This document shows positions 10,713 to 22,294 of a DNA stretch of 64,000 nucleotides, in pieces. Within the stretch, counting starts at the first letter, position 1; the number at the start of each line of letters is the position of its first letter. Source of the stretch: Sphingobacteriales bacterium (GTDB lineage: Bacteria; Bacteroidota; Bacteroidia; Chitinophagales; UBA2359); the NCBI GenBank assembly GCA_016711295.1, contig JADJTE010000002.1, positions 248,001 through 312,000 of the forward strand, given 5' to 3'. The translations under genes were made by a program, and so were the position numbers. The notes under the pieces were generated by a model. That model saw only the letters and a list, made by a program, of their open reading frames with translations. It had not been told where the DNA came from and did no database searches.

Positions 10713-12040
10713 ATGCAGTTGTATGAAATGATTGCCTTGCCGTTCTATTTGGCAGTATTGAGCCTCTTAGGGCTGATATTGCGCGAATGGCGGTATAGGG
10801 GTGCGGACTGTGCGGTGTATTGATGCCCGCACTATGGGCGCATTTTATCGGTGTATTGGCTTTTGATGCCGTATATGTGTTTTATTACGGCGGTGGCGAT
10901 ACGACTACTTATCACGCAGGAGCCACTATTATACGCCAAACCCTGACCGAAAATAACGGATTGGGCTGGCAACTGATGACCATGCCCGCTGGCGAGCGCA
11001 CCCTCCAAACTGCACCTATCATCGACCGGATAGGCGGCTATTACGAGGCTGCCAATACTCTGATAGTGATGCGCATTGCCGCCATAGCCCAATTATTTAC
11101 GTTGGGCAGTTTTTGGCTCAGTTCGCTGTTGTTTTCGGTTTTATCATTTTTGGGCTTATGGGCATTGTTTCGCGTGATGCTCGACCTTTACCCACGCCTA
11201 CTGCGCCATATAGCCTTGGCAGTTTTATTTGTGCCCTCCGTTATTTTTTGGGGTACGGGCATCATGAAGGATACCTTATCTATCGCATTTTTAGGCTTTT
11301 TGGTGTATGGCGTATACCACTTATTCATTAAGCGCGACCAAGTAATATTGCCCTTGTTGCTCATACCTATATCGCTCTACATCGTTCTATCGACCAAAGC
11401 CTATATTGTAGTGGGTTTTGCGCCTGCGGTGATATATTGGATAGTGGCACATGGCTTGTCGAGCATCGGTCAGGGGCAATTGCGGGCTTTGACGCGCTTT
11501 TCGATAGCCGTATTTGTAGGGTTTGTCATCTATTGGCAACGCAACCAAATATGGTCATTAGGCGATAGGGTAGTGCAACAATTTGTACAATTAGCTATTA
11601 GTTTTCAGGGTTGGCACGGATTTATTACCGAAACATTGGAGCGGTCGTCGGGCTATTCGTTGGGCGATATCGAATTTACGCCCTTGGGTATTTTGAAAAA
11701 AATGCCTGCCTCGGTCAATGCCACTCTATTCCGACCCTATTTTTACGAAGCCAACAGCCCCGTCATGCTATTGTCGGCTGTCGAAAGCAGTGCTTTGCTT
11801 TTGGGGTCGCTCTATGTATGGCTGCGAGCAGGCATTTGGCGCACTTGGCGGCTGATAGCCCGAGACCATTTTGCCGTATTTTGCCTATTGTTTAGCGTAT
11901 TGTTTGCCTTTGCCGTAGGGTTTGCAAGCTATAATTTTGGGGCATTAGTGCGCTATAAAATACCTTGTATGCCGTTTTACATAGCCCTACTTTTTATCGT
12001 ATGGCATAGGCATAAAGAAGATGTAGCCTTGCGAAAGTAA
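10713..12040 (+). CDS. Polytopic inner-membrane protein, unknown family (frameshift near start)
   Basis: I do not recognise a named family. From about 10820 the reading frame codes 406 residues with roughly ten hydrophobic spans. Loops carry YYGGGDTTTYHAGA near the N-terminus, and a short motif GTGIMKDTLS between two spans. The architecture resembles GT-C glycosyltransferases and polysaccharide-polymerase-like proteins in Bacteroidota, but no catalytic signature is certain. A promoter-proximal ATG at 10713 opens a hydrophobic first helix (MQLYEMIALPFYLAVLSLLG) in another frame that stops just before 10820. I infer one gene with a 1-base error near 10800-10820. A strong hairpin follows at 12196. 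Confidence 0.65.
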
Positions 12041-12195
12041 AGCGGTGCTTGCCTAATTTTGAATGGCTATTTTGATAACTTAATCGATATTTTTTGTTGG
12101 TATGCAGCAAATACTCACTATTTGGGTAGCGCGCGATTTAATGCTAAGTAATTCACGCCACTTCGTTTAAAAAGCGGCATATTGCTTGCAATAAT

Positions 12196-12238
12196 AATAT
12201 AACACCTACTTTGATATAGCCGAAGTAGGTATTATATT
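12196..12238. terminator. Strong bidirectional hairpin
   Basis: Arms AATATAACACCTACTT and AAGTAGGTATTATATT pair at 15 of 16 positions, with an 11-base loop. The A/T-rich outer stem gives a T-rich tail on either strand. It lies in the 400-bp AT-rich spacer 12041-12440, where I see nothing else. Confidence 0.75.
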
Positions 12239-12440
12239 CATGCTTCGTTGTATCATGGTTTAATAAGGCTGATTTGGCACGAAAATTGCCACATTAACCT
12301 TGATGATATTGATTTTATTAGATGATAAAAATTTAAATGCGAATAAATGATGATTATTGAATATAAAATTATATATTATTTTTAATAGAAAAATATAATT
12401 AAATTATAAAATAAAAAACAATGTTAAATCATTTTAATTT

Positions 12441-15400
12441 ATGTTAAAGTATAAACAATTGCAAAATTTCAATCTTATTAATAGCTTGCGAAATTCGCAT
12501 CTCGCGCTATTAATAATGAGTGCCATGTTCTTGCTATGCTTGGGGAATGATGCCAATGCGCAAATAACCATCAACAAATCGGTTAATGTGTCCACTGCAT
12601 ACGTGGGCAACACGGTTACATATACCATACAGTATAGCTACCTGAGTACTACCGACCCCTTTTTGCTCAATGCCTCCATTACCGACCAAGTTCCAACGGG
12701 GCTACAAAATGTTGCTGTTAGCAGCGCACTTGGTACCATCAATTTTAACCCGGTTACCAATATGGCTACGATTAGTTTTGGCGACTTACCTGCGGGTACC
12801 ACAGGCGATGTAGTTATTACAGGGGTAGTAGCCACATCGGCCCCGCCCAACTCAGTATTGACTAATCAGGCAACACTGAGCGGTACCAATGGCTCAGCAA
12901 CAAGCAACCAAGTACAAACAACTGTATTGGCATCCGCAGGTGTTTCTATGTATAAACTGCTGATGTCACCTGGCATGGAAAACCAACTTAGTACCCTAAT
13001 ACAAGGCGAGAGTGCCTCTTATGGCTTTTTTATTGCAAACGGTGGCAATACCCCATTGAGTAATGCTTGTTTTTCTGATGCATTACCCAACCCCGACAAG
13101 TTGGTAGTAACAAGTATAGGAACCGGCGTTTGGAACAATCCTGGTTCATTAACTACTGCCAATATAGAGTACACCACCAACTTAAATGGTGCTTGGACAC
13201 CCCTTAGTGGCTCGCCCTTCAATGTCAATGTAAATAGTGTTGTTACACCGTCATTAGCATCGGGCGAATATATTACGCAAGTTCGTTGGTGTTTCAATGG
13301 CGATATGCCCGTAGGTATGGGGCAGGGTACTCCTGCGCCACGAATTAACATTACTGCCGCTGCCGATACTCCATTAGGCGATAAAACAAATTGTATTAAT
13401 TTTGTAGCTACTGGAGTAAATGTTCTAGCTTGCGTTGATTTTGAGGTAATAGAAACTATCACTACTTCTGTTCCTGGTGTCAATAAATACGGGTCCGCGT
13501 ACAGCCTTGCAATTAGGGCAAAATATAGATTTTATCTTAGAGATAGAAAATGATATTAGTGCCGTACAACCTATGCAAGACGCTATTATATATGATTTAT
13601 TCCCTAATACGATTTTTGAATACTTATCTTGGAACTATATATATGGCAATTATACCGGAACACCCCCTGTTTTCACACATATACCCAATTATCGAACTAT
13701 ATTTGGCGTGCCCCACGACCTTTTGAAATGGGAATTTCCCGATGACTTTGCTATCGGCGAAGATATAACTATGCAGGTTAACTTTAAGGTAAAAGAAACT
13801 GCTACCCCAGGCCAAGCTACTAATAGACCCTACATAACATCAAGCAACAGTACGCCTGGTGTATGTGGGTTTGCCGGATTCGCCCCAAGCGACCAATTTG
13901 ATGTTGACAATGATGGGAATACAAGCGAGGAGATTTGTAACCACGACGCTAACGTTTTTATCAATTCATCTGCCCTCCTCACCTCCGAAAAATTAGTGAA
14001 AGGACAATTAGATGCCGTATATAGCAAATATCCTCTTTATGGCTATACCGTTCCTGGTGGTTTAGCCGATTACCGCCTGCGCGTACGCAACGAGGGTAAT
14101 ATACCTATGACCGATATCTTGGTTATTGATATTCTGCCTTGGATAGGCGACGTGGGAGTACTCGACCCCCAAACCCGCGATACCGATTGGCGCCCCAACC
14201 TTGCCGGTCCCGTAACTCCTCCCACAGGCGTAACGGTTTATTATAGTACCGAAAATAACCCCTGTCGAAGCGAATTAGGCTATTCGCCCGGCGGCTGTAC
14301 CGGACCAACTTGGTCTCTAACGCCGCCAATCGACATTACAACAGTGCAATCCCTCAAATTTGACTTTGGCAGTATTGTATTACAACCAGGCGATTCGCTT
14401 ATTTTGGCTTGGCCCATGCGTGCGCCGGTCAATGCACCTACCAATAACGAAATAGCTTGGAACTCTTTCGGATACATCGGCACTCGAACCGATAATAACC
14501 AAACGCTTCTGCCCTCCGAACCGCTAAAAGTGGGTATCGTGGTGCAACCCTTAGACCCTGCTATCTATGGCGATTACGTTTGGCTCGATATCGACCAAGA
14601 CGGTATAAAGACGGTGGCGAGTCGGGCATTTCGGGTGTGCGCGTTGATTTGGCCTAAAAGACAACGGCGACGGTATCTCTAATCCACTGACCGACCTGTG
14701 GGTGGGCTTTACCATTACAGATGGCGGAGGCTACTACCTATTTCCTAACTTGCCCCCTGGCGATTATTTTGCCGTCTTTTCCGTCCCTGCGGGCTATGCC
14801 GTATCGCCCACTGACCAAGGAGGCAACGACGCTGTGGATAGTGAAGGCGTAATAACACCGATTACCAACCTCATCTCGACCGAAGATGACCGTACTTGGG
14901 ATTTGGGTATTTACTTATCCTCTGTTTGTGATGTAGAGATTAACAGCTATACCATTAGCCCTTGTGTCTGGACGGGTTCCGCCAGCGAAGTAACGGTCAA
15001 TGTATTTGTTACCTGGGCAAACGCGCCCGCAGGCGAAAATATTACCGTAACGCTCAACGGCAATACGCAAACAATTAATGTGAGCGGCGGTGCTACTTCG
15101 CCCGCAATGGTATCGTTTACCATGCCTGCCAATAATACTGATTACACAATTGTTGCAGCATTCAACGGTACGAGTTCTTGTAGCGATAGCCAAGTAATAC
15201 ATACCCCCCTACCTTGCCAACCTAATGTTTGTGTCTTAAATATCGATGCGGTCAATGTAGGTGCTTGTAATAATGGCAGCGCAACATTAGACGTTGTAGT
15301 TTCCTGGTCGGGTAATCCCGCTGGTGAGAACATAGAGGTAACGGCAAATGCTCAAACGCAAACGATCAATGTAGTTGGCGGTGTATTATCTCCCGCTACG

Positions 15401-18400
15401 CTTAGCTTTACCGTACCCGCCGACGGCAGCACTAATAACCCTATTATTGCCGAATTTGTCACTACGAGTACTTGTAGCGATAGCGATAGCTATAATGCAC
15501 CTACTTGCACATTACCCTGCACCCTCACCGTAGATAGTGCTACCCCCACCGCTTGCGACCCCGCCGACAATACCTACGATTTAGCGGTAACAGTATCGTA
15601 TGCCAACCCACCCGCAGGCGATATTACAATAAACGTAGGTGGTACAAACCATACCTTTACCCCCGACAGCGCAGCCCCGATACTTATACAATAAGCAACC
15701 TATCATCGAACGGCACACAAGACATAGACGTATCAGCTACTTTTGTAGGAGATAACGCTTGTACGCATACTTTAACAGATGCTTATGACGCACCCGCGAG
15801 TTGCGCTACAAACTGTACTCCTGGCTTAATTTGGGTAATAGACGAGGATGCAGCCAACCCGCCCACCCACCTTCACCTATGGTCTTTTGCCAACTACAAC
15901 GATCCAACAAATACAGCCACTGACTATGGTCTGATAAGATGGGTCGATGGCTCGAACAATACCATTACCGTTGGCGAGGCGGGCGATATTGAGTCGATGG
16001 CAATGAATATGGCTACCAACGAAATATATTTTACTTCCGCAGGCGATGTAAACGGTGGTCCCGGCGGACAAGCATTGTGGCGATACGATGCCGATGATGC
16101 CCCAGCCAATATTGGCAATATCGTAGCAGAACTAATTGGGCACTTGGATATTCCAGGTAAAAGTGAGAATATGGCCTACGATCCTGTAAACAATAGATTA
16201 TATATGGTAAAAAATATAGGAGATAATAGCAATAGTAATACTGACCCAGATAAATTAGTGTATATAGATATAAATGCACTAAACCCTAACCCGATGCTCA
16301 TAACTTCGATAACCGAAGTCGGTGTTATACAAGGTATGGGTGAGTCGTGTGGATATGGCGATGGTATGGATTTTAACGCCAATTTCACTAAATTATTTCT
16401 TGTTGATGGCAATGATGATCATTATATGAACTAAGCCCTTCTACTGCCGCTATTACTTCTGTTTTGGACAATAATATTCCAGGTGGTATTAGCCCAAGTG
16501 CCGACGTAGAAACGGTAATGTGGGATCCAACTGCCAATATATTAGTAGGAGTTGATAATCAAGGGCATAATTTTGTTCATCTAACTTTGAATTCAAATGG
16601 CGACAATATCCCATTGGGTACATTTTTGCCAGGAACACCTGGTCTGCCAACGAGTCCCGCTGCAGACTTTGAGGGTTCAGCCATGGGTTTATCGTGTCCG
16701 ATGTGTCTCATTGATTTGTCGGCAAACCCTGGCACTTGTGACCCTCTAAACAACCAATACGCTATTACAGGAACATTGATTTTTAACTATCCGCCCAGTA
16801 CTGGTACGCTAACTGTAAGCGTATCGGGCGGCGGAAGCCAAGTGTTTAATGCGCCATTCACGAGCCCCCAGCCTTACGCTATTAACGGACTAACAGCAGA
16901 TGGAGCATTGCATACAGTAACGGCTGTATTTAGTGCAGAAACAGCCTGCACTAATAGTACTGATTATACGGCACCAGTATCTTGTGTGGCAACTTGCAAC
17001 CTCACAGCCTCGGCAAGCGGTACAAACGTACTTTGCAACGGCGGCGCAGACGGCACAGCCAGCGCGAGCGCGACAGGCAACACAGGTGCAGTAACTTACT
17101 TGTGGAGCAATGGCGGGACAACTGCCAGCATCAGCAGTTTGACAGCGGGCACATATAGCGTTACGATTACCGAGACACCTACTTGTACGGCAGTAGCGAG
17201 CTATACCGTCACCGAACCCTCGGCGGCATTAGATGCTACATGCAGCAAAACGGACGTAACGACCAACGGCGGCGCAGATGGCACAGCGAGCGTATCAGCG
17301 AGCGGCGGCACAAGTCCCTACACTTATTTGTGGAATACGGGCGCAACTACTCAAAGCATTAGCGGCTTGGTAGCAGGCACATACAGCGTAACGGTCACCG
17401 ATGCCAACGGCTGTACGGACGAATGTACTACGACTGTTCAAGAGCCGGGTTGTAACCTCACAGCCCTCGGCAAGCGGTACAAACGTACTTTACGCGGCGG
17501 CGCAGACGGCACAGCCAGCGCGAGCGCGACAGGCAACTTGGGTGCAGTAACTTACTTGTGGAGCAACGGCGCAACGACTCAAAACGTCAATAGTTTAACG
17601 GCAGGCACATATAGCGTAACCATTACGGAAACGCCTACTTGTACGGCAGTAGCGAGCTATACCGTCACCGAACCCTCGGCGGCATTAGATGCTACATGCA
17701 GCAAAACAGACGTAACGACCAACGGCGGCGCAGACGGCACAGCGAGCGTATCAGCGAGCGGCGGCACAAGCCCCTACACTTACTTGTGGAACACAGGCGC
17801 GACTACTCAAAGCATTAGCGGCTTGGTAGCAGGCACATACAGCGTAACGGTCACCGATGCCAACGGCTGTACGGACGAATGTACTACGACCGTTCAAGAG
17901 CCGGGTTGCAACCTCACAGCATCGGCAAGCGGTACAAACGTACTTTGCGCGGCGGCGCAGACGGCACAGCCAGCGCAGGCGCGACAGGCAACTTGGGTGC
18001 AGTAACTTACTTGTGGAGCAACGGCGCAACGACTCAAAACGTCAATAGTTTAACGGCAGGCACATATAGCGTAACCATTACGGAAACGCCTACTTGTACG
18101 GCAGTAGCGAGCTATACCGTCACCGAACCCTCGGCGGCATTAGACGCTACATGCAGCAAAACAGACGTAACCACGAATGGCGGCGCAGATGGCACGGCGA
18201 GCATATCGGCGAGCGGCGGCACAAGTCCCTACACTTATTTGTGGAACACAGGCGCGACTACATCGAGCATCAGCGGCTTGGTAGCAGGCACATACAGCGT
18301 AACTGTCACCGATGCCAACGGCTGTACGGACGAATGTACTACGACCGTTCAAGAGCCGGGTTGTAACCTCACAGCCTCGGCAAGCGGTACAAACGTACTT

Positions 18401-19896
18401 TGCAACGGCGGCGCAGACGGCACAGCCAGCGCAACAGCAAGCGGCAACACAGGTGCAGTAACTTACTTGTGGAGCAACGGCGCAACGACTCAAAACATCA
18501 ATAGTTTAACAGCAGGCACATATAGCGTTACGATTACCGAAACGCCTACTTGTACGGCAGTAGCGAGCTATACCGTCACCGAACCATCGGCGGCATTAGA
18601 CGCTACATGCAGCAAAACAGACGTAACGACCAACGGCGGCGCAGACGGCACAGCGAGCGTATCAGCGAGCGGCGGCACAAGTCCCTACACTTATTTGTGG
18701 AATACGGGCGCGACTACTCAAAGCATTAGCGGCTTGGTAGCAGGCACATACAGCGTCACCGTCACCGATGCCAACGGCTGTACGGACGAATGTACTACGA
18801 CCGTTCAAGAGGCGGGTTGTAACCTCACAGCCTCGGCAAGCGGTACAAATGTCCTTTACGCGGCGGCGCAGACGGCACAGCCAGCGCAACAGCCAGCGGC
18901 AACTTGGGTGCAGTAACTTACTTGTGGAGCAATGGCGCAACGACTCAAAACGTCAATAGTTTAGCAGCAGGTACATACAGCGTTACGATTACCGAAACGC
19001 CTACTTGTACGGCAGTAGCGAGCTATACCGTCACCGAACCCTCGGCGGCATTAGACGCTACATGCAGCAAAACAGATGTAACGACCAACGGCGGCGCAGA
19101 TGGTACGGCGAGCGTATCGGCGAGCGGCGGCACAAGTCCCTACACTTATTTGTGGAATACAGGCGCAACGACTGCCAGCATTAGCGGTCTAACAGCAGGC
19201 ACATACAGTGTAACTGTCACCGATGCCAATGGCTGTAGCGATGCTTGTACTACAGTAATTAATGCGCCTAATGCACCGCCTAATTTGTCTTTGACCAAAA
19301 CGGCACCCTGCTTGGGTACTAATGGTGGTACGATAACCTTTACTCTAACGGTAGAGAACATAGGTGCAACCGATGCAACGGGCGTGGTGGTTACTGACGA
19401 TTTGATTGTCGCTGGTTTGACCTATGTGAGCCACACACCTTCGTCCATTACGTATAATGCCGCAGCTAATACGTTTGCAGTTGGTACGGTGCCTGCCAAT
19501 AGTAGTGTCTCATTTGATATAACGGTACAGATTCCTGCCACAGGCTACTATTTCTGCAACGATGCGGCAATTACATTCTTGAACGAACAAGATTTTTCTT
19601 CGGGTAATGATGCGGCACGTGCATGCTTTACAACTCCTGCAACTATCTGCCCTGGTCAGACCTTTACGCTTAGTGTTGATGCGTCTTATACCAATGTCTT
19701 GTGGTTCAAAGATGGCAATGCTACACCTGTTGGTTCGGGTAATACCTACGTAGCCACAAGCGAGGGTAGCTATACTTGGACAGCAACGGAGCAATCTTGC
19801 CCACAAGGCGGTTGTTGCCCATTCATAATAACATTGGGTGATTGCTGCCCTATTCCTATATGCTTACCCATTACCATTAAGCGAGTGCAGCCATAA
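12441..19896 (+). CDS. Giant SprB-repeat/DUF11/SdrD-B surface protein (multiple frameshifts)
   Basis: One locus of about 2,485 codons, broken into seven pieces by single-base frame changes (about 13500, 14640, 15690, 16430, 17940, 18860 and others). Order: signal peptide (ends near GNDANAQ); DUF11-type domains (12560-14560); an SdrD B-like domain (YGDYVWLDIDQDGI, then DRTWDLGIYL); three Cys-bounded Ig-like modules (14935-15800); a propeller-like segment (LIWVIDEDAANPPTHLHLW, 15830-16690); a fourth Ig-like module (16705-16990); ten SprB repeats as five 456-bp units (17001-19270); another DUF11 domain; and a Cys-rich tail (GCCPFIITLGDCCPIPIC). SprB-type proteins are T9SS-exported adhesins involved in gliding and attachment. 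No classical type A sorting domain is visible at the end, so a different C-terminal signal is inferred. A strong terminator follows. Confidence 0.85.
17001..19270 (+). repeat. Five tandem 456-bp units (SprB repeat pairs)
   Basis: Units begin at 17001, 17457, 17913, 18368 and 18824 (spacings 456, 456, 455, 456). Each codes two SprB repeats: one around NLTASASGTNVLCNGGADGT with TAGTYSVTITE, the other around CSKTDVTTNGGADGT with AGTYSVTVTDANGC. DNA identity between units is very high. Units 2, 3 and 5 lack one base at the GCAACGG position that units 1 and 4 keep. Confidence 0.95.
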
Positions 19897-19922
19897 TCCA
19901 TAGGGTATTAATTGCCCATTCC

Positions 19923-19968
19923 ATCTCGGTAACTCTTGTTTCGTGCAAGAGTTGCCGAGATTTTTTTT
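19923..19968 (+). terminator. Rho-independent terminator after the giant SprB gene
   Basis: Arms ATCTCGGTAACTCTTG and CAAGAGTTGCCGAGAT pair almost fully across a 7-base loop and run straight into eight T residues. Confidence 0.9.
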
Positions 19969-20064
19969 GCGCTATACGGCTAATTTTGATATTGTTTTGT
20001 TGTGGGTACTTTGCGCCAAGCCGAGATAATATTTGCTTTGAGAGAAAAGTACGTATCTAAATAG

Positions 20065-20530
20065 AGCCTCCTGAAAAAGCCAATTTATTATTGTAAATTA
20101 TTGATAATCAGCAAATTATATCTTGCGCAAGTTTCCCATCTTTGAGGGGGTTGGGGGAGTTTTTAAACTAATATCTCAATTATCTAACGCTATTTCGTAA
20201 CTATTTAGGTATTGCGCCCCTCTATTCTAATTTATGTTTGTAGGTCGCATTCATTCCCCACAGATATAATGTTAAATGCCATACCTACGGCATTCTAAGA
20301 ATCGTACTTGCTATATGCTACTAATATAACATGCCTACGGCATTTTAAGAAGTGGTTAAGGTGTAATCTCTGCAACGCTCAAATTTAAGGCTAAATCTTC
20401 GATTTCTTACTTTTGCAGGAAATCTAATGAATAGCCTAGTGGCGAAGTTGCCTAAATAGTTACGCTATTTCCTAAGTCCTAACACTTGAGAATAGATACA
20501 CAGCATACTCAAAATTAGAAAATCCGACCA
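20065..20530. repeat. Dispersed non-coding repeat C, copy 1 (split by a MITE)
   Basis: The stretch from about 20082 to 20196 and 20464 to 20530 matches 40553-40737 closely: GATAATCAGCAAATTATATC, then a TTTGAGGGG-GGGGGAGTT stretch, ATATCTCAATTATCTA and CCTAAGTCCTAAC. Copy 1 begins AGCCTCCTGAAAAAGCCAAT right after CTAAATAG, resembling the right end of the IS5-like element at 40231, so repeat C may be a remnant of that family. It is split by the 267-bp MITE at 20197. Confidence 0.7.
20197..20463. mobile_element. 267-bp MITE, family B, copy 1, with 8-bp target duplication
   Basis: Begins GTAACTATTTAGGTATTG and ends TTGCCTAAATAGTTAC. It is flanked by GCTATTTC at 20189-20196 and 20464-20471. The interior holds short palindromic modules (ATGCCATACCTACGGCAT). 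The related repeat at 40553-40737 preserves the empty site. Termini match the IS66-like elements; it has no coding capacity. Confidence 0.9.
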
Positions 20531-20598
20531 TTAGTTAGCATTTAGAATAGTGTTTGTAAGCCATTGAAGTGGCTTGTTCTATTCAAGCATTAATTTTT

Positions 20599-20626
20599 AT
20601 AGCCCACGATTTAAATCGTGGGCTAT
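20599..20626. repeat. Perfect 28-bp palindrome
   Basis: ATAGCCCACGATTT followed directly by its exact reverse complement. It lies between the convergent SprB gene and mrp. On the minus strand it is followed by A-rich sequence rather than a T run, so it is not a standard intrinsic terminator. A palindromic protein-binding site or REP-like unit is possible. Confidence 0.6.
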
Positions 20627-20688
20627 GGATAGAATTTGGGTCAAATGGAATATTTTACCTATTTTTCCTGATGGCGGGGGGCTACTGC

Positions 20689-21756
20689 TTACTTGGCATT
20701 GCGGATAGCTATATAGCGGGCGGCAACGGTGCATAGTTCGGTGAAAGCGGTAGCGGCGGGCGAGTCGTCCAAGACGGCGGGCACACCTATATCGCCACCT
20801 TCGCGTATAGCCTCTACGATGGGTATTTGCCCTAATAGAGGTACGTTATAGGTATCGGCGAGGTCTTTGCCTCCATCTTTGCCAAATAAGTAATAGCGGC
20901 GGTCGGGTAGGTCGGGGGGCGTGAAATAGGCCATATTTTCGACAATACCCAATACGGGCACACCTATTTGGGGCAATCTAAACATGCCAATAGCGCGTAC
21001 TACATCGGCTTTTGCTACTTCTTGGGGCGTGGTGACAACTATTGCTCCTGTGAGCGGTACTGTTTGGACTAAGGTAAGGTGTATATCGCCTGTGCCGGGT
21101 GGTAGGTCTATAATCATATAGTCCAATTCGCCCCAATTAGCATCGGTAATCAATTGTTGCAATGCCCGCGATGCCATAGGACCCCGCCATACGACCGCTT
21201 GCGTTTCGTCGGACAAGAAGCCGATAGATAATGTTTTTACGCCATATTGCTGTAGAGGTACTATTTTTTGCCCGTCGGGTGTATCGACTACGGATGGGCG
21301 CTCGCGGCGCAGATTGAGCATAACGGGTATTGATGGTCCGTAGATGTCGGCATCTATCAAGCCTACTGTCGAGCCTTGTTGTGCCAATCCTATTGCTAGA
21401 TTGACAGCTACGGTTGATTTGCCTACGCCGCCCTTGCCCGATGCAACGGCAATAATATTTTTGACGTGTGGCAATATACCACTTGCATCTTTGCGGCGTG
21501 TGGTTACTTGGGCATCTAAATCTATCTCGACGGATATGTCAGCACTGATAAAATGGTGTATGGCATTGATACAAGCCTGTTTGATTTGGTCTTTGAGCGG
21601 GCAGGCGGGGGTAGTGAGCGTGAGCCTAAAACGAAGTGTATTGCCGTCAATGGCTATACGGTCTATCATTTTGAGGGTAACGAGGTCTTTGCCTAAGTCG
21701 GGGTCATCGACGTAGCTGAGGGCATCTAATACGGCGGCTTCGGTAAGTTGAGGCAT
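20689..21756 (-). CDS. mrp: Mrp/ApbC family Fe-S cluster carrier ATPase
   Basis: A 355-residue intact gene. Residues ~1-90 form a MIP18/DUF59 domain (LDALSYVDDPDLGKDLVTL), followed by a deviant Walker A P-loop (VASGKGGVGKSTVAVNLA), the switch region LIDADIYGPSIPVML, and IDLPPGTGDIHLTL. Mrp/NBP35-type proteins carry and transfer Fe-S clusters in the cytoplasm. The tail ...YYLFGKDGGKDLADTYNVPL is typical of Bacteroidota members, which lack the CxxC at the usual place. It is transcribed alone, facing the SprB gene. The ATG at 21756 starts the conserved DUF59 helix. Confidence 0.95.
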   Translation of the reverse strand: MPQLTEAAVLDALSYVDDPDLGKDLVTLKMIDRIAIDGNTLRFRLTLTTPACPLKDQIKQACINAIHHFISADISVEIDLDAQVTTRRKDASGILPHVKNIIAVASGKGGVGKSTVAVNLAIGLAQQGSTVGLIDADIYGPSIPVMLNLRRERPSVVDTPDGQKIVPLQQYGVKTLSIGFLSDETQAVVWRGPMASRALQQLITDANWGELDYMIIDLPPGTGDIHLTLVQTVPLTGAIVVTTPQEVAKADVVRAIGMFRLPQIGVPVLGIVENMAYFTPPDLPDRRYYLFGKDGGKDLADTYNVPLLGQIPIVEAIREGGDIGVPAVLDDSPAATAFTELCTVAARYIAIRNAK

Positions 21757-22294
21757 GGTTTGCGCTGTGGTACTTAATTGTTGGGGATAAATGGGTTGGC
21801 TATTTGGCGTGCCGCCCGTTTATCAACAAGTAAAAAATGCAAAAGTTCATGGCGAATAAATATTCTATAGCTTGACGTTTTTTTAGGCAGAGAATTGCTA
21901 TCTATAATTGTGCATGTATCTGCGAACAAATAGATGGAAATATACTGTGTTTGCTTCTTACTCAAAACGCAATCCATAATTGCTTGTACGCTTTGCTATG
22001 CTTGCATAAATTCGTACACAAGGATATTACTTGTGGTTTTAGCTTATTCAAGCCTTTGATTGGCAATAGCTTGCCTATGGATAAAATAATGTTTTGAACG
22101 TAACACTTTTGTCATAATAACGTAATTTTGCTTTCACAAACTCCCCCCAAGAAATAAGTAGTTTTTTGCTTATTGCGGTTATTGGCAACGAAATACCATT
22201 TTTGCACATTTGGGCAAGTTCGACAAACAAATACATTTTATTTTTTTGATTATTTAAAAATTATTATAATAGTCGACATATCACTACATTCATC
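21757..22294. other. Intergenic region between divergent mrp and the GSDH-like gene
   Basis: A 538-bp AT-rich divergent promoter region. I see no RNA gene, no terminal-repeat element and no credible conserved coding sequence; a 67-codon minus-strand frame at 21774-21977 has no recognisable features. Confidence 0.5.

Noticed and set aside
17001..19270. Regular tandem array considered as CRISPR
   Set aside because: The 456-bp units are coding SprB repeats with no short repeat-spacer alternation.
21774..21977. 67-codon minus-strand frame upstream of mrp
   Set aside because: No motif, no promoter box and atypical composition; probably chance in AT-rich sequence.
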